Counted from the first letter of the stretch, positions 1 to 6,497 are shown. The stretch: DNA of 11,843 nucleotides from Phyllobacteriaceae bacterium UBA1059 (GCA_002316345.1 DCDI01000199.1:292-12134); one strand, 5' to 3'. Made by a program: numbers and translations. Notes: generated by a model from the letters alone, not told the origin.

Positions 1-301
1 CGGCAAGCTCGCGCTCAAGCTCGACCAGCGGATGGTTGGTGCCGGAAATGTTGCGCGTGCCGCCAGCACCCGACCCCATGCGTCCCGCCGCGCTCTGCAT
101 GGCGGAAATCACATCGGGATGCTGGCCCATGCCGAGATAATCGTTTGAGCACCACACCGTAATCTCGCGTGCTTCACCTTCCGAACGCCAGATTGCGCGG
201 GGGAACTCGCCCACGATTCGCTCGAGATCGGCGAAAACGCGATACCGCTTTTCCGCGTGGACCTGATCGACTGCTTCTTCGAAAAACCGCTCGTAGTTCA
301 T
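1..301 (-). CDS. hemA: 5-aminolevulinate synthase, N-terminal part (cut by window edge)
   Basis: Pyridoxal-phosphate enzyme that condenses glycine with succinyl-CoA to 5-aminolevulinate, the first committed step of tetrapyrrole (haem) synthesis by the C4 pathway of Alphaproteobacteria; cytoplasmic. About 100 residues are visible. They begin MNYERFFEEAVDQVHAEKRY and contain the ALAS signatures VWCSNDYLGMGQHP (about residues 45-58) and GAGGTRNISGTNH (about 74-86), where the family binds substrate near the active site. The ATG at 301-299 gives the usual ALAS N-terminus, with a weak purine-rich stretch (GGCGGA) just upstream. The C-terminal three quarters, including the PLP lysine, lie outside the window. 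It is transcribed away from tRNA-Thr and has a good promoter about 30 bases upstream of the start. The family assignment is firm; the similar enzymes KBL and BioF lack this exact N-terminal wording. Confidence 0.95.
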   Translation of the reverse strand, partial: MNYERFFEEAVDQVHAEKRYRVFADLERIVGEFPRAIWRSEGEAREITVWCSNDYLGMGQHPDVISAMQSAAGRMGSGAGGTRNISGTNHPLVELERELA

Positions 302-331
302 TCCATCCGCCCTGTTCGGTTGGTGGTGGCG

Positions 332-360
332 ATTATAGGACCGCGCGCCAAACCCGTAAA
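332..360 (-). promoter_or_regulatory. Probable sigma-70-type promoter of hemA
   Basis: Read on the minus strand there is a perfect -10 hexamer TATAAT (337-332), 17 bases downstream of TTTACG (360-355), a 4/6 match to TTGACA. Transcription would start near 325, giving a leader of about 24 bases before the hemA ATG. Position and spacing fit a housekeeping promoter; this is inferred from motifs only. Confidence 0.6.
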
Positions 361-368
361 CTTCAAGG

Positions 369-406
369 ACTTGGTCATTTTGCCCCACGGCTTTGCCTGA
401 CCAAGT
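369..406. repeat. Perfect 9-bp inverted repeat upstream of hemA
   Basis: ACTTGGTCA (369-377) and TGACCAAGT (398-406) are perfect reverse complements separated by 20 bases. The repeat lies just upstream of the hemA -35 element. It could be a two-half-site operator, a stem-loop at the 5' end of a longer hemA transcript, or a terminator without U-run for the upstream tRNA-Thr. The sequence does not decide between these. Confidence 0.5.
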
Positions 407-412
407 GACGGT

Positions 413-454
413 GTTCTAGCCGAGACCGGTGGTGCGACCTTTGATCTGGGTCAA
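413..454 (-). promoter_or_regulatory. Candidate FNR/FixK-type box with class II-spaced -10 element upstream of hemA
   Basis: The 14-mer TTGATCTGGGTCAA (441-454) matches the TTGA-N6-TCAA core of FNR/FixK boxes and differs at one inner base from TTGAT-N4-ATCAA. On the minus strand, TAGAAC (418-413, 4/6 to TATAAT) is centred 32 bases downstream of the box centre. That is the spacing expected for a class II site at -41.5, giving a start near 406. Oxygen control of hemA through FNR-family proteins is known in Rhodobacter. The link here is inference from the motif, its spacing and the neighbouring gene. Confidence 0.35.
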
Positions 455-531
455 ACTGGCGGTCATTCCATGCAAATGAATTGCGCGCTCGATCAAGTAC
501 CAAGGGGAGGGGCGCATAGACGGGGTAGAGA

Positions 532-606
<75 letters not shown>

Positions 607-740
607 TGGCCGACGAATGCGGCTGGCTTCTGCCATAGGTCTTTGCAAAGCGCAAGCGAGGCTTGCACTTACCCAAGGCAGGTTTTTAACAGAAGCGGTA
701 TGATTTATGATGATCGCGCTCAGATATGCTTGGGGAAAAC

Positions 741-914
741 ATGGCGGACGACAAGAAGGCGGCGAAAACGCGGGAAGATCGGTTGGCGGAGCAGCTTCGC
801 GCGAATCTTGCCCGCCGCAAGGAGCAAACCCGATCCCGCCGGCAGGGTGAGGCGGATTTGCGCCGTGAAGGGGTGGCGGTGGAAGGCGGCGCGGCGGCAA
901 ATGAGGACGAATAA
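741..914 (+). CDS. Small highly charged conserved-type hypothetical protein
   Basis: A 57-residue protein starting MADDKKAAKTREDRLAEQLR. It is very rich in Lys, Arg, Glu and Ala, has no cysteine, no membrane segment and no signal peptide, and is predicted by eye to be a basic helix (about residues 8-35) with a flexible acidic tail ending NEDE. The ATG at 741 is preferred over the in-frame ATG at 726 because GGGGA ends 4 bases before it. It stands alone between tRNA-Thr and murA on the murA strand, 147 bases before murA. I recall similar short LAE-LR-NL-RRK proteins next to murA in rhizobia, but the function is unknown. The composition would fit nucleic-acid or ribosome contact, which is a guess. 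Coding status is likely, not certain. Confidence 0.65.
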   Translation: MADDKKAAKTREDRLAEQLRANLARRKEQTRSRRQGEADLRREGVAVEGGAAANEDE

Positions 915-974
915 GGGCGCGCTCGGGAGCCCACGATCAGGGAGACGGCAAACGGGTTCCTTGATGTGGCCATC

Positions 975-1003
975 TTGATCGTCTAGGGGACGGGTTTAGT
1001 TTA
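975..1003 (+). promoter_or_regulatory. Weak candidate murA promoter
   Basis: TTGATC (975-980) resembles a -35 element. After 17 bases follows AGTTTA (998-1003), a poor -10 (GTTTAT one base on is an alternative). It lies about 60-85 bases before the murA ATG, in the only sizeable gap upstream of the housekeeping block. Low confidence. Confidence 0.25.
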
Positions 1004-1061
1004 TTCGCCGTTCGACGCCGCGTTTGCGGGCCTCCGGCATTCAAGGAAAGTCAGGGCTCGC

Positions 1062-2351
1062 ATGGACCGCATCAGACTCGTGGGTGGTAACACGCTCAAC
1101 GGCACTATTCCGATTTCCGGCGCCAAGAACGCCGCGCTGCCGCTGATGATCGCGTCGCTGCTGACCGACGACACGTTGACCCTGGAGAATGTGCCGCATC
1201 TCGCGGATGTCGAGCAGCTGATCCGCATCCTCGGCAATCACGGCGTCGATTATGCCGTCAGCGGCCGCCGCGAAAAGCAGGCGGAAGGCTATTCGCGCAC
1301 GATCAGCTTCACCGCGCGCAACGTCGTGTCCACCACAGCACCCTATGAGCTCGTGTCGAAGATGCGGGCGAGCTTCTGGGTCATCGGCCCGCTTCTGGCG
1401 CGCTGCCACGAGGCACGTGTGTCGCTGCCGGGCGGCTGCGCTATCGGCACGCGGCCGGTCGATCTGTTTATCGAAGGTTTGGAAGCATTGGGCGCGACGC
1501 TCGACGTCGATGGCGGCTACATCAATGCCAAGGCGCCGGGCGGTCTCGTCGGCGCGCGCTATGCGTTCCCCAAGGTTTCCGTTGGCGCGACTCACGTGCT
1601 GATGATGGCGGCATCGCTCGCCAAGGGCGAAACGGTGCTGGAAAACGCGGCGCGTGAGCCGGAAGTCGTCAACCTCGCCGAATGCCTGAACGCGATGGGC
1701 GCGCGGATCAGTGGCGCCGGCACATCAACGATCACCATCGAGGGCGTGGAAACGCTGCATGGCGCGCGCCATGCCGTTATTCCCGACCGTATCGAAACCG
1801 GCACCTATGCGATGGCCGTGGCGATGACCGGCGGCGACGTTCTGCTCGAAGGCGCCAAGCCCGACTATCTGCAGGCTGCTCTCGACACGCTGGTGCAAGC
1901 CGGCGTCGAGGTAACGCCGGGCGCAAGCGGCATCCGCATTCGCCGCAACGGCAACGGCATCCTGCCGGTCGACATCACCACCGAACCGTTCCCCGGCTTT
2001 CCGACCGATCTGCAGGCGCAGTTCATGGGCCTGATGACGATGGCCAACGGCCAGTCGCGCATCACCGAAACGATCTTCGAAAACCGCTTCATGCATGTGC
2101 AGGAGTTGGCGCGTCTCGGCGCCCAGATCCACCTGTCCGGCCAGACGGCGATCGTGGATGGCGTTTCCAAGCTCAAGGGTGCGCCGGTGATGGCGACCGA
2201 TCTGCGCGCATCCGTGTCCTTGGTGATCGCCGGATTGGCGGCCGAGGGCGAAACGGTGGTGAACCGCGTCTATCACCTCGATCGCGGCTTCGAGCGCCTC
2301 GAAGAAAAGCTGTCGCGCTGCGGCGCCGACATCGAACGCATATCCAGCTGA
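1062..2351 (+). CDS. murA: UDP-N-acetylglucosamine 1-carboxyvinyltransferase
   Basis: Cytoplasmic enzyme that transfers enolpyruvate from PEP to UDP-GlcNAc, the first committed step of peptidoglycan synthesis and the target of fosfomycin. At 429 residues it is full length for the family (E. coli about 419). Visible landmarks are K22-N23 in SGAKNAALP, the catalytic cysteine C126 in PGGCAIGTRPVDL (E. coli Cys115), DRIETGTY at 242-249, general-base D316 in FPTDLQAQF (E. coli Asp305), NRF at 341-343 and R382 in TDLRAS. The active-site Cys is kept rather than replaced by Asp, so the enzyme itself should be fosfomycin-sensitive. The start ATG is preceded by a modest AGGG. It heads the plus-strand housekeeping block; the next gene follows after about 106 bases that include a hairpin. 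Confidence 0.98.
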   Translation: MDRIRLVGGNTLNGTIPISGAKNAALPLMIASLLTDDTLTLENVPHLADVEQLIRILGNHGVDYAVSGRREKQAEGYSRTISFTARNVVSTTAPYELVSKMRASFWVIGPLLARCHEARVSLPGGCAIGTRPVDLFIEGLEALGATLDVDGGYINAKAPGGLVGARYAFPKVSVGATHVLMMAASLAKGETVLENAAREPEVVNLAECLNAMGARISGAGTSTITIEGVETLHGARHAVIPDRIETGTYAMAVAMTGGDVLLEGAKPDYLQAALDTLVQAGVEVTPGASGIRIRRNGNGILPVDITTEPFPGFPTDLQAQFMGLMTMANGQSRITETIFENRFMHVQELARLGAQIHLSGQTAIVDGVSKLKGAPVMATDLRASVSLVIAGLAAEGETVVNRVYHLDRGFERLEEKLSRCGADIERISS

Positions 2352-2387
2352 AACCGCACGACATTTGACGCGTTCGTCTAGCGAAAG

Positions 2388-2415
2388 GCGCGGGTGACAC
2401 ATTGCTCTCCCGCGC
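2388..2415 (+). terminator. Hairpin between murA and DUF2948 gene (no U-run)
   Basis: GCGCGGG (2388-2394) and CCCGCGC (2409-2415) form a perfect 7-bp G+C stem around a 14-base loop, 36 bases after the murA stop. No T-tract follows, so it may be a weak terminator, an mRNA 3' stabiliser or an attenuator. It ends exactly before the GTG at 2416, which argues against that GTG as a translation start for the next gene. Confidence 0.35.
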
Positions 2416-2457
2416 GTGAACGCCTACACGAAACCGGACCTGTCAAATGAGATCGCC

Positions 2458-2889
2458 ATGCTGAAACTTGCAGCACTCGACGAAGACGATCTGAAAATCG
2501 TTTCCGCCCATGTGCAGGATGCGGTGATCCGCGTCGGGGATATGCGCTGGGACAAGGGCGCACGTCGCTTCCTTCTGGAAATGAACCGCTTCGCCTGGGA
2601 AAGCCCGGTCAATTCCGTGTTCAATCAGCGTTACGAACGCCGCCGCTCGGTTCTGCATTTCGAAGGCGTGCAGGCTGTGCGCGCAAGCGGAATTACGCGC
2701 GACAAGGTGGACGACGTTCTCGTTCTTCTCTCGATCCGCTTCACGCCTGAAGACGCGCCCGCCGGCACGATCGAGCTGATTTTTGCCGGCGATCATGCGC
2801 TTCGGCTTCAGGTCGATTACGTCGAAGGCCGTTTGACCGATCTAGGTGCGGCCTGGGAAGCGGGATCGAAGCCCGCCCATTTCGGATGA
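2458..2889 (+). CDS. DUF2948 family protein
   Basis: Uncharacterised alphaproteobacterial family, recognised from LKLAALDEDDLKIVSAHVQDAVIRVGD at the N-terminus, NRFAWE and RRRSVLHFEGV in the middle, DAPAGTIELIF, and the C-terminal RLTDLGAAWEAGSKP. The ATG at 2458 (143 residues) matches where the family normally begins; an in-frame GTG at 2416 would add 14 residues but sits at the foot of a hairpin and lacks a ribosome site. There is no signal peptide or membrane segment, so it is probably cytosolic. It is mostly beta-strand-like by pattern. The stop lies 7 bases before the hisD start, implying co-transcription and possibly coupling. Its biochemical role is unknown; constant pairing with hisD is suggestive but not evidence of a histidine role. 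Confidence 0.9.
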   Translation: MLKLAALDEDDLKIVSAHVQDAVIRVGDMRWDKGARRFLLEMNRFAWESPVNSVFNQRYERRRSVLHFEGVQAVRASGITRDKVDDVLVLLSIRFTPEDAPAGTIELIFAGDHALRLQVDYVEGRLTDLGAAWEAGSKPAHFG

Positions 2890-2896
2890 TGTTGCT

Positions 2897-4186
2897 GTGG
2901 TAACCCGTCTCGATCAGCGTGAGGGCGATTTCGAGCCCCGCTTTGCCTCCTTTTTATCGACCAAGCGCGAAGTGTCGGATGATGTGGATCGCGCGGTGCG
3001 CGACATCATCGCCGATATCCGCGCGCGCGGCGATGCCGGCCTGATCGATTATACAAAGCGCTTCGACCGTTCCGACATCACCGGGCGGCTGCGGATTACG
3101 CCGGAAGAGATCGCGCAAGCCTACGAGAGCGCCGATCCAACGGTGGTGGATGCACTGCGCTTTGCCAGGGAACGCATCGCGTCCCATCATGCCCGTCAGA
3201 AGCCGCAGGATGATCGCTATACCGATGCCGTCGGTGTTGAACTCGGTTCGCGCTGGACGGCTGTTGAGTCGGTCGGCCTTTACGTGCCAGGCGGCACGGC
3301 AAGCTATCCAAGTTCTGTTCTGATGAACGCCGTGCCAGCTGTCGTGGCCGGGGTCGAGCGGCTCGCCATGGTGGTGCCGGCACCCGATGGCGTGTTAAAC
3401 CCGCTCGTGCTGGTGGCTGCCGACATTGCAGGCGTCAGCGAAATCTACCGCATCGGCGGTGCGCAGGCGGTGGCAGCCCTTGCCTATGGCACGGAAACCA
3501 TCGCGCCGGTCGCCAAGATCGTTGGTCCTGGCAATGCCTATGTCGCGGCCGCCAAGCGCCAGGTGTTCGGCACGGTCGGCATCGACATGATCGCCGGGCC
3601 TTCGGAAGTCCTTGTGGTCGCCGACGCCCAGAACAACCCCGACTGGATCGCTGCCGATCTCCTGGCGCAGGCCGAGCATGATGCCTCCGCGCAGTCGATC
3701 CTGATCACCGACGAGGCCGGCTTTGCCGATGCGGTCGCGCAAGGCATCGAGCGACAGCTCAAGCTTCTGCCGCGCGGCGAGATCGCATCACGTTCCTGGG
3801 CCGATTTCGGTGCGCTGATCCTGGTGGACAGCATCGACGCTGCGGTTCCCCTCATCAACCGCATCGCCGCCGAGCATCTCGAACTCGCCATTGTCGATCC
3901 GGATGCGCTTCTGCCAAAGATCCGCAATGCCGGCGCGATCTTCCTCGGCGCCTATACGCCGGAAGTGATCGGCGATTATGTCGGCGGCTCCAACCACGTC
4001 CTGCCGACCGCACGCTCGGCCCGTTTCTCGTCCGGCCTGTCCGTTCTCGACTTCGTCAAGCGCACCTCGATCCTGAAGCTCGGCCCCGATCAATTGCGCG
4101 CGCTGGCACCGGCCGCCATTGCCTTGGCAAAAGCCGAAGGCTTGGATGCCCATGGCCGCTCCGTTTCGATCCGATTGAACGTCTGA
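2897..4186 (+). CDS. hisD: Histidinol dehydrogenase
   Basis: Zinc enzyme that oxidises L-histidinol to L-histidine with two NAD+, the last step of histidine synthesis; cytoplasmic dimer. I place the start at GTG 2897, 429 residues, because the protein then begins MVTRLDQREGDFEPRF as in relatives, GGATGA lies 7 bases upstream, and catalytic numbering matches E. coli: E326-H327 (AAEHLELA), D360 (GDYVGGSNH) and H419 (DAHGRSV), with Zn-side Q258 and H261 in LAQAEHD. Other signatures are YVPGGTASYPSS, IGGAQAVAALAYGT and KIVGPGNAYVAAAKR. A longer reading from ATG 2846 overlaps DUF2948 by 44 bases and adds 17 unrelated residues, so it is unlikely. Only 2 bases separate its stop from the next ATG. 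Confidence 0.97.
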   Translation: MVTRLDQREGDFEPRFASFLSTKREVSDDVDRAVRDIIADIRARGDAGLIDYTKRFDRSDITGRLRITPEEIAQAYESADPTVVDALRFARERIASHHARQKPQDDRYTDAVGVELGSRWTAVESVGLYVPGGTASYPSSVLMNAVPAVVAGVERLAMVVPAPDGVLNPLVLVAADIAGVSEIYRIGGAQAVAALAYGTETIAPVAKIVGPGNAYVAAAKRQVFGTVGIDMIAGPSEVLVVADAQNNPDWIAADLLAQAEHDASAQSILITDEAGFADAVAQGIERQLKLLPRGEIASRSWADFGALILVDSIDAAVPLINRIAAEHLELAIVDPDALLPKIRNAGAIFLGAYTPEVIGDYVGGSNHVLPTARSARFSSGLSVLDFVKRTSILKLGPDQLRALAPAAIALAKAEGLDAHGRSVSIRLNV

Positions 4187-4188
4187 CC

Positions 4189-4668
4189 ATGACGCTGCCG
4201 CCGAACTGCCGATTGATCGAAGTCGAGCTCGACGAATCAATCGGCCGTTCCACGCCGGATGTCGAACATGAGCGCGCGGTCGCGATCTTCGACCTGATCG
4301 AGGAAAACAGCTTTCGTCCTCTCGGCGACGAGGCGGGTGGCCCCTATCGGCTCAAGCTGTCACTGGTGGAAAACAAACTGGTCTTCGCCATCAACCGCGA
4401 AGACGGCGAGCAGGTCGTGCTCCACATCCTGTCGCTGACTCCATTCCGGCGGATTGTGAAAGACTACTACATGATCTGCGAAAGCTATTACGACGCGATC
4501 CGGAGTTCCACGCCAAGCAAGATCGAAGCGATCGACATGGGTCGGCGCGGCCTTCACAATGAAGGCTCGCAAACGCTGTTGGACCGGTTGGGCGGCAAGA
4601 TCGAGGTCGACTTCACCACGGCCCGGCGCTTGTTCACGCTGATCTGCGTTCTGCATTGGCGCGGCTGA
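4189..4668 (+). CDS. UPF0262 family protein
   Basis: A 159-residue member of UPF0262, a family essentially limited to Alphaproteobacteria and without known function. The match rests on LDESIGRSTPDVEHERAVAI near the N-terminus (about residues 14-33), IFDLIEENSF, PYRLKLSLVENKLVFAI, LTPFRRIVKDYYMICESYYDAIR and the C-terminal RRLFTLICVLHWRG. There are no transmembrane segments or export signal. The ATG begins 2 bases after the hisD stop, so translation is probably coupled to hisD. The following phosphatase gene is in the same reading frame and starts immediately after this stop codon. The assignment is strong, but nothing in the sequence reveals the activity. Confidence 0.93.
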   Translation: MTLPPNCRLIEVELDESIGRSTPDVEHERAVAIFDLIEENSFRPLGDEAGGPYRLKLSLVENKLVFAINREDGEQVVLHILSLTPFRRIVKDYYMICESYYDAIRSSTPSKIEAIDMGRRGLHNEGSQTLLDRLGGKIEVDFTTARRLFTLICVLHWRG

Positions 4669-5154
4669 TTGCCTGTGACGGATCAGGAACCTCAAAAAGA
4701 CGATACAGCGGACAAACCCGCCAAAGCGCCGCGCTCCGTACTTTTTCTATGCGGAATGAATGCCGTGCGATCGCCTATGGCCGAGCAGATCGCGCGCGGT
4801 GTGCTGCCGTCGTCGACCTTCGTGGCATCGGCCGGCGTGCGGGCAGGGGAGCGCGACCCCTTCGTGGATGCCGTGCTTGCCGAAAAGGGCCTGACACTGG
4901 GCGAGCGCCAGCCGATCACGCTCGACCAGCTGGAAGACGACTATTTCGACCTCATCATCACGCTGGCGCCGGAAGCGCACCACCGCGCTTTGGAACTGAC
5001 GCGCACGCTGGCAGTGGACGTGGAATATTGGCCGACGGCCGACCCGACCTCAGCGACGGGCCGGCGTGACCAGATCCTTGACGCCTATCGCGATGTGCGC
5101 GATCGGCTGGAAGCGCGAATAATCAACCGCTTTGGCTCGAAAAGCGCGTCCTGA
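4669..5154 (+). CDS. Low-molecular-weight phosphatase family protein (variant P-loop)
   Basis: Cysteine-dependent phosphatase fold. The P-loop is C28-G-M-N-A-V-R34-S (C-X5-R-S), followed by PMAEQIAR. Then come SAGV, a DLIITL strand and the general-acid D125-P126 in WPTADPTSATG. These are the landmarks of LMW protein-tyrosine phosphatase/arsenate-reductase-like proteins. Length is 161 residues with a roughly 20-residue Lys/Asp-rich N-terminal extension. Compared with classical CxGNxCRS loops, Met replaces the loop Gly and Val replaces the second Cys. The start is either TTG 4669 or GTG 4675; no ATG lies before the P-loop, and no clear ribosome site is seen. It therefore probably relies on coupling to UPF0262, in whose frame it lies. 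The substrate is unknown: phosphotyrosine, arsenate or a small phospho-compound are all possible. Confidence 0.85.
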   Translation: MPVTDQEPQKDDTADKPAKAPRSVLFLCGMNAVRSPMAEQIARGVLPSSTFVASAGVRAGERDPFVDAVLAEKGLTLGERQPITLDQLEDDYFDLIITLAPEAHHRALELTRTLAVDVEYWPTADPTSATGRRDQILDAYRDVRDRLEARIINRFGSKSAS

Positions 5155-5168
5155 CACCCCAAATAAGA

Positions 5169-5197
5169 CGTTCACAACAGGCGCGGCATCATATAGG
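5169..5197 (+). promoter_or_regulatory. Candidate infA promoter
   Basis: TATAGG (5192-5197) is a 4/6 -10 element. The best upstream partners are TTCACA (5171-5176, spacing only 15) or CGTTCA (5169-5174, spacing 17). A start near 5204 would give a leader of about 45 bases to infA. It sits in the 94-base gap after the phosphatase gene, consistent with infA having its own transcription. Confidence 0.4.
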
Positions 5198-5248
5198 TGT
5201 TGCCCCAGATTTCAGGTCTCTTCTGAAGGGGCCGCAGAAAGGATACGG

Positions 5249-5467
5249 ATGGCAAAGGAAGAAGTCCTCGAATTTCCCGGCACGGTCACGGAACTGCTGC
5301 CGAATGCGATGTTCCGGGTGAAGTTGGAAAACGAGCACGAGATCATTGCTCACACCGCTGGCCGCATGCGCAAGAACCGCATCCGCGTGCTCACGGGTGA
5401 CAAGATCCTGGTGGAAATGACGCCCTATGACCTGAGCAAGGGCCGCATCACCTATCGCTTCAAGTAA
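5249..5467 (+). CDS. infA: Translation initiation factor IF-1
   Basis: A 72-residue S1-like OB-fold protein that binds the ribosomal A site on the 30S subunit and helps IF-2 and IF-3 select the initiator tRNA. It runs from MAKEEVLEFPGTV to GRITYRFK with the family hallmarks ELLPNAMFRVKLEN, AHTAGRMRKNRIRVL, GDKILVEMTPYDL and SKGRI. Length is exactly typical. The ATG at 5249 is chosen over a longer upstream reading because AAAGGA (5238-5243) is 5 bases before it and the protein then has the universal start. A perfect dyad hairpin follows the stop by 3 bases. Probably expressed from its own promoter and possibly also from the upstream operon. Confidence 0.98.
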   Translation: MAKEEVLEFPGTVTELLPNAMFRVKLENEHEIIAHTAGRMRKNRIRVLTGDKILVEMTPYDLSKGRITYRFK

Positions 5468-5470
5468 ACT

Positions 5471-5494
5471 CGGCCGTTTTGAACAAAACGGCCG
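5471..5494 (+). terminator. Perfect 11-bp dyad just after infA
   Basis: CGGCCGTTTTG (5471-5481) and CAAAACGGCCG (5484-5494) are perfect reverse complements with 2 bases between, 3 bases after the infA stop. RNA would form a stem of about 10 bp with a 4-base loop. No U-run follows; the T-run is inside the rising arm, so this is not a textbook intrinsic terminator. It may protect the infA 3' end or terminate with help. Confidence 0.5.
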
Positions 5495-5564
5495 CTCCGG
5501 CGCCTGCTTAGGCATCCAGCCGTTTGAAGCCGCCATTCTCCGCTTTCATTGCCGGAATTGATCG

Positions 5565-6188
5565 ATGAGCGACGTTGCAAAGCTAGTTCTGGCGTCCGGC
5601 TCGCCGCGGCGCATCGAGCTGCTGCAGCAGATGGGCATCGAGCCGCATCGCATTCTGCCGGCCGATGTCGACGAGACGCCCGCCAAGAGCGAGATTCCGC
5701 GCTCGCTCGCCAAGCGCCTGTCGCGCGAAAAGGCCGAGCGTGCTGTGGCCATCATGGCCGCCGAAAAGACGGCAACCGGCGCCTTCATTCTGGCTGCAGA
5801 TACGGTTGTGGCTGTGGGTCGCCGTATTCTGCCGAAAGCAACGATCTCCGACGAGGCGGTCGACTGCCTGCAACTGCTGTCGGGTCGTTCGCACCGCGTT
5901 TACACCGGCGTCTGCGTCATCACGCCGGCCGGCAAGATGCGCCAGAAGCTCGTGGAAACACGCGTGCGCTTCAAACGCCTGTCGCGTCGCGAGATCGACC
6001 GCTACATCGCGTCCGGCGAATGGCGCGGCAAGGCGGGCGGCTATGCCATCCAGGGCCTCGCAGGGGGCTGGGTGGTGAAACTTGTCGGCTCCTACACCAA
6101 TGTCGTCGGCTTGCCGCTCTATGAGACCGCAGGCCTGCTGGCCGGCGATGGCTTCGACGTCCATTCCGGTTGGGGCGCAGGCTCGTAA
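5565..6188 (+). CDS. maf: Maf-family nucleoside triphosphate pyrophosphatase (YhdE type)
   Basis: Hydrolyses non-canonical or surplus nucleoside triphosphates to monophosphate and pyrophosphate; cytoplasmic house-cleaning enzyme. At 207 residues it is of usual length. Motifs are LASGSPRR (residues 9-16), DETP (36-39), the AADTVV strand with catalytic-type D79, SGRSHRVYTGV (106-116), KAGGYAIQG (156-164) and GSYTNVVGLPL (175-185). The KAG-Y-IQG wording follows YhdE (dTTP/UTP pyrophosphatases) rather than YceF, which acts on m7GTP and has CAG-F--EG-G. ATG 5565 is preceded by a weak GGAA. It lies between infA and yacG, a common rhizobial order; a historical name is septum formation inhibitor Maf. 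Confidence 0.95.
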   Translation: MSDVAKLVLASGSPRRIELLQQMGIEPHRILPADVDETPAKSEIPRSLAKRLSREKAERAVAIMAAEKTATGAFILAADTVVAVGRRILPKATISDEAVDCLQLLSGRSHRVYTGVCVITPAGKMRQKLVETRVRFKRLSRREIDRYIASGEWRGKAGGYAIQGLAGGWVVKLVGSYTNVVGLPLYETAGLLAGDGFDVHSGWGAGS

Positions 6189-6287
6189 GCCTCGCCATCG
6201 TGGCTACGAATTCGATCTTTCCTCGGATCGCCTGCGTACCTATCTTCCGCTTACATCCCAGACCGACCTGATTGGAAGCGCCAGTTC

Positions 6288-6497
6288 ATGGCTGAGACGA
6301 TCGTCACCCCTTTGCGCCTGAAACGCCCATGCCCCGAATGCGGCCGCCCCTCCCAGCGCGCCACCTTCCCCTTCTGCTCGCCGCGCTGCAAGGACATCGA
6401 CCTGAACCGCTGGCTCTCAGGCGCTTACGCCATTCCCGTGCGCGACGACGAGGAAGACGAACAGGAAACGCTCCCGGGCGAAAGCGAGCGCAGCTGA
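6288..6497 (+). CDS. yacG: DNA gyrase inhibitor / zinc-binding protein YacG
   Basis: A 69-residue zinc-ribbon protein. In E. coli YacG binds GyrB and blocks gyrase from binding DNA. Four zinc cysteines are visible: C15-P-E-C18 and C30-S-P-R-C34, followed by KDIDLNRWLSGAYAIP, the family signature. The C-terminal third (about residues 52-69) is acidic and probably disordered, with runs of Asp and Glu. ATG 6288 is used, 99 bases after maf with no obvious terminator between, so co-transcription with maf is likely. The ordinary length and the complete motif make the assignment firm; gyrase regulation in this organism is inferred from E. coli. Confidence 0.93.
   Translation: MAETIVTPLRLKRPCPECGRPSQRATFPFCSPRCKDIDLNRWLSGAYAIPVRDDEEDEQETLPGESERS

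Noticed and set aside
699..704. TATGAT as -10 of a promoter for the 57-residue gene
   Set aside because: Good -10, but no acceptable -35 at 16-18 bases upstream.
1041..2402. Long minus-strand frames (184 and 225 codons) opposite murA, and a 228-codon plus frame inside it
   Set aside because: murA is complete with all catalytic residues; the shadows lack motifs and ribosome sites.
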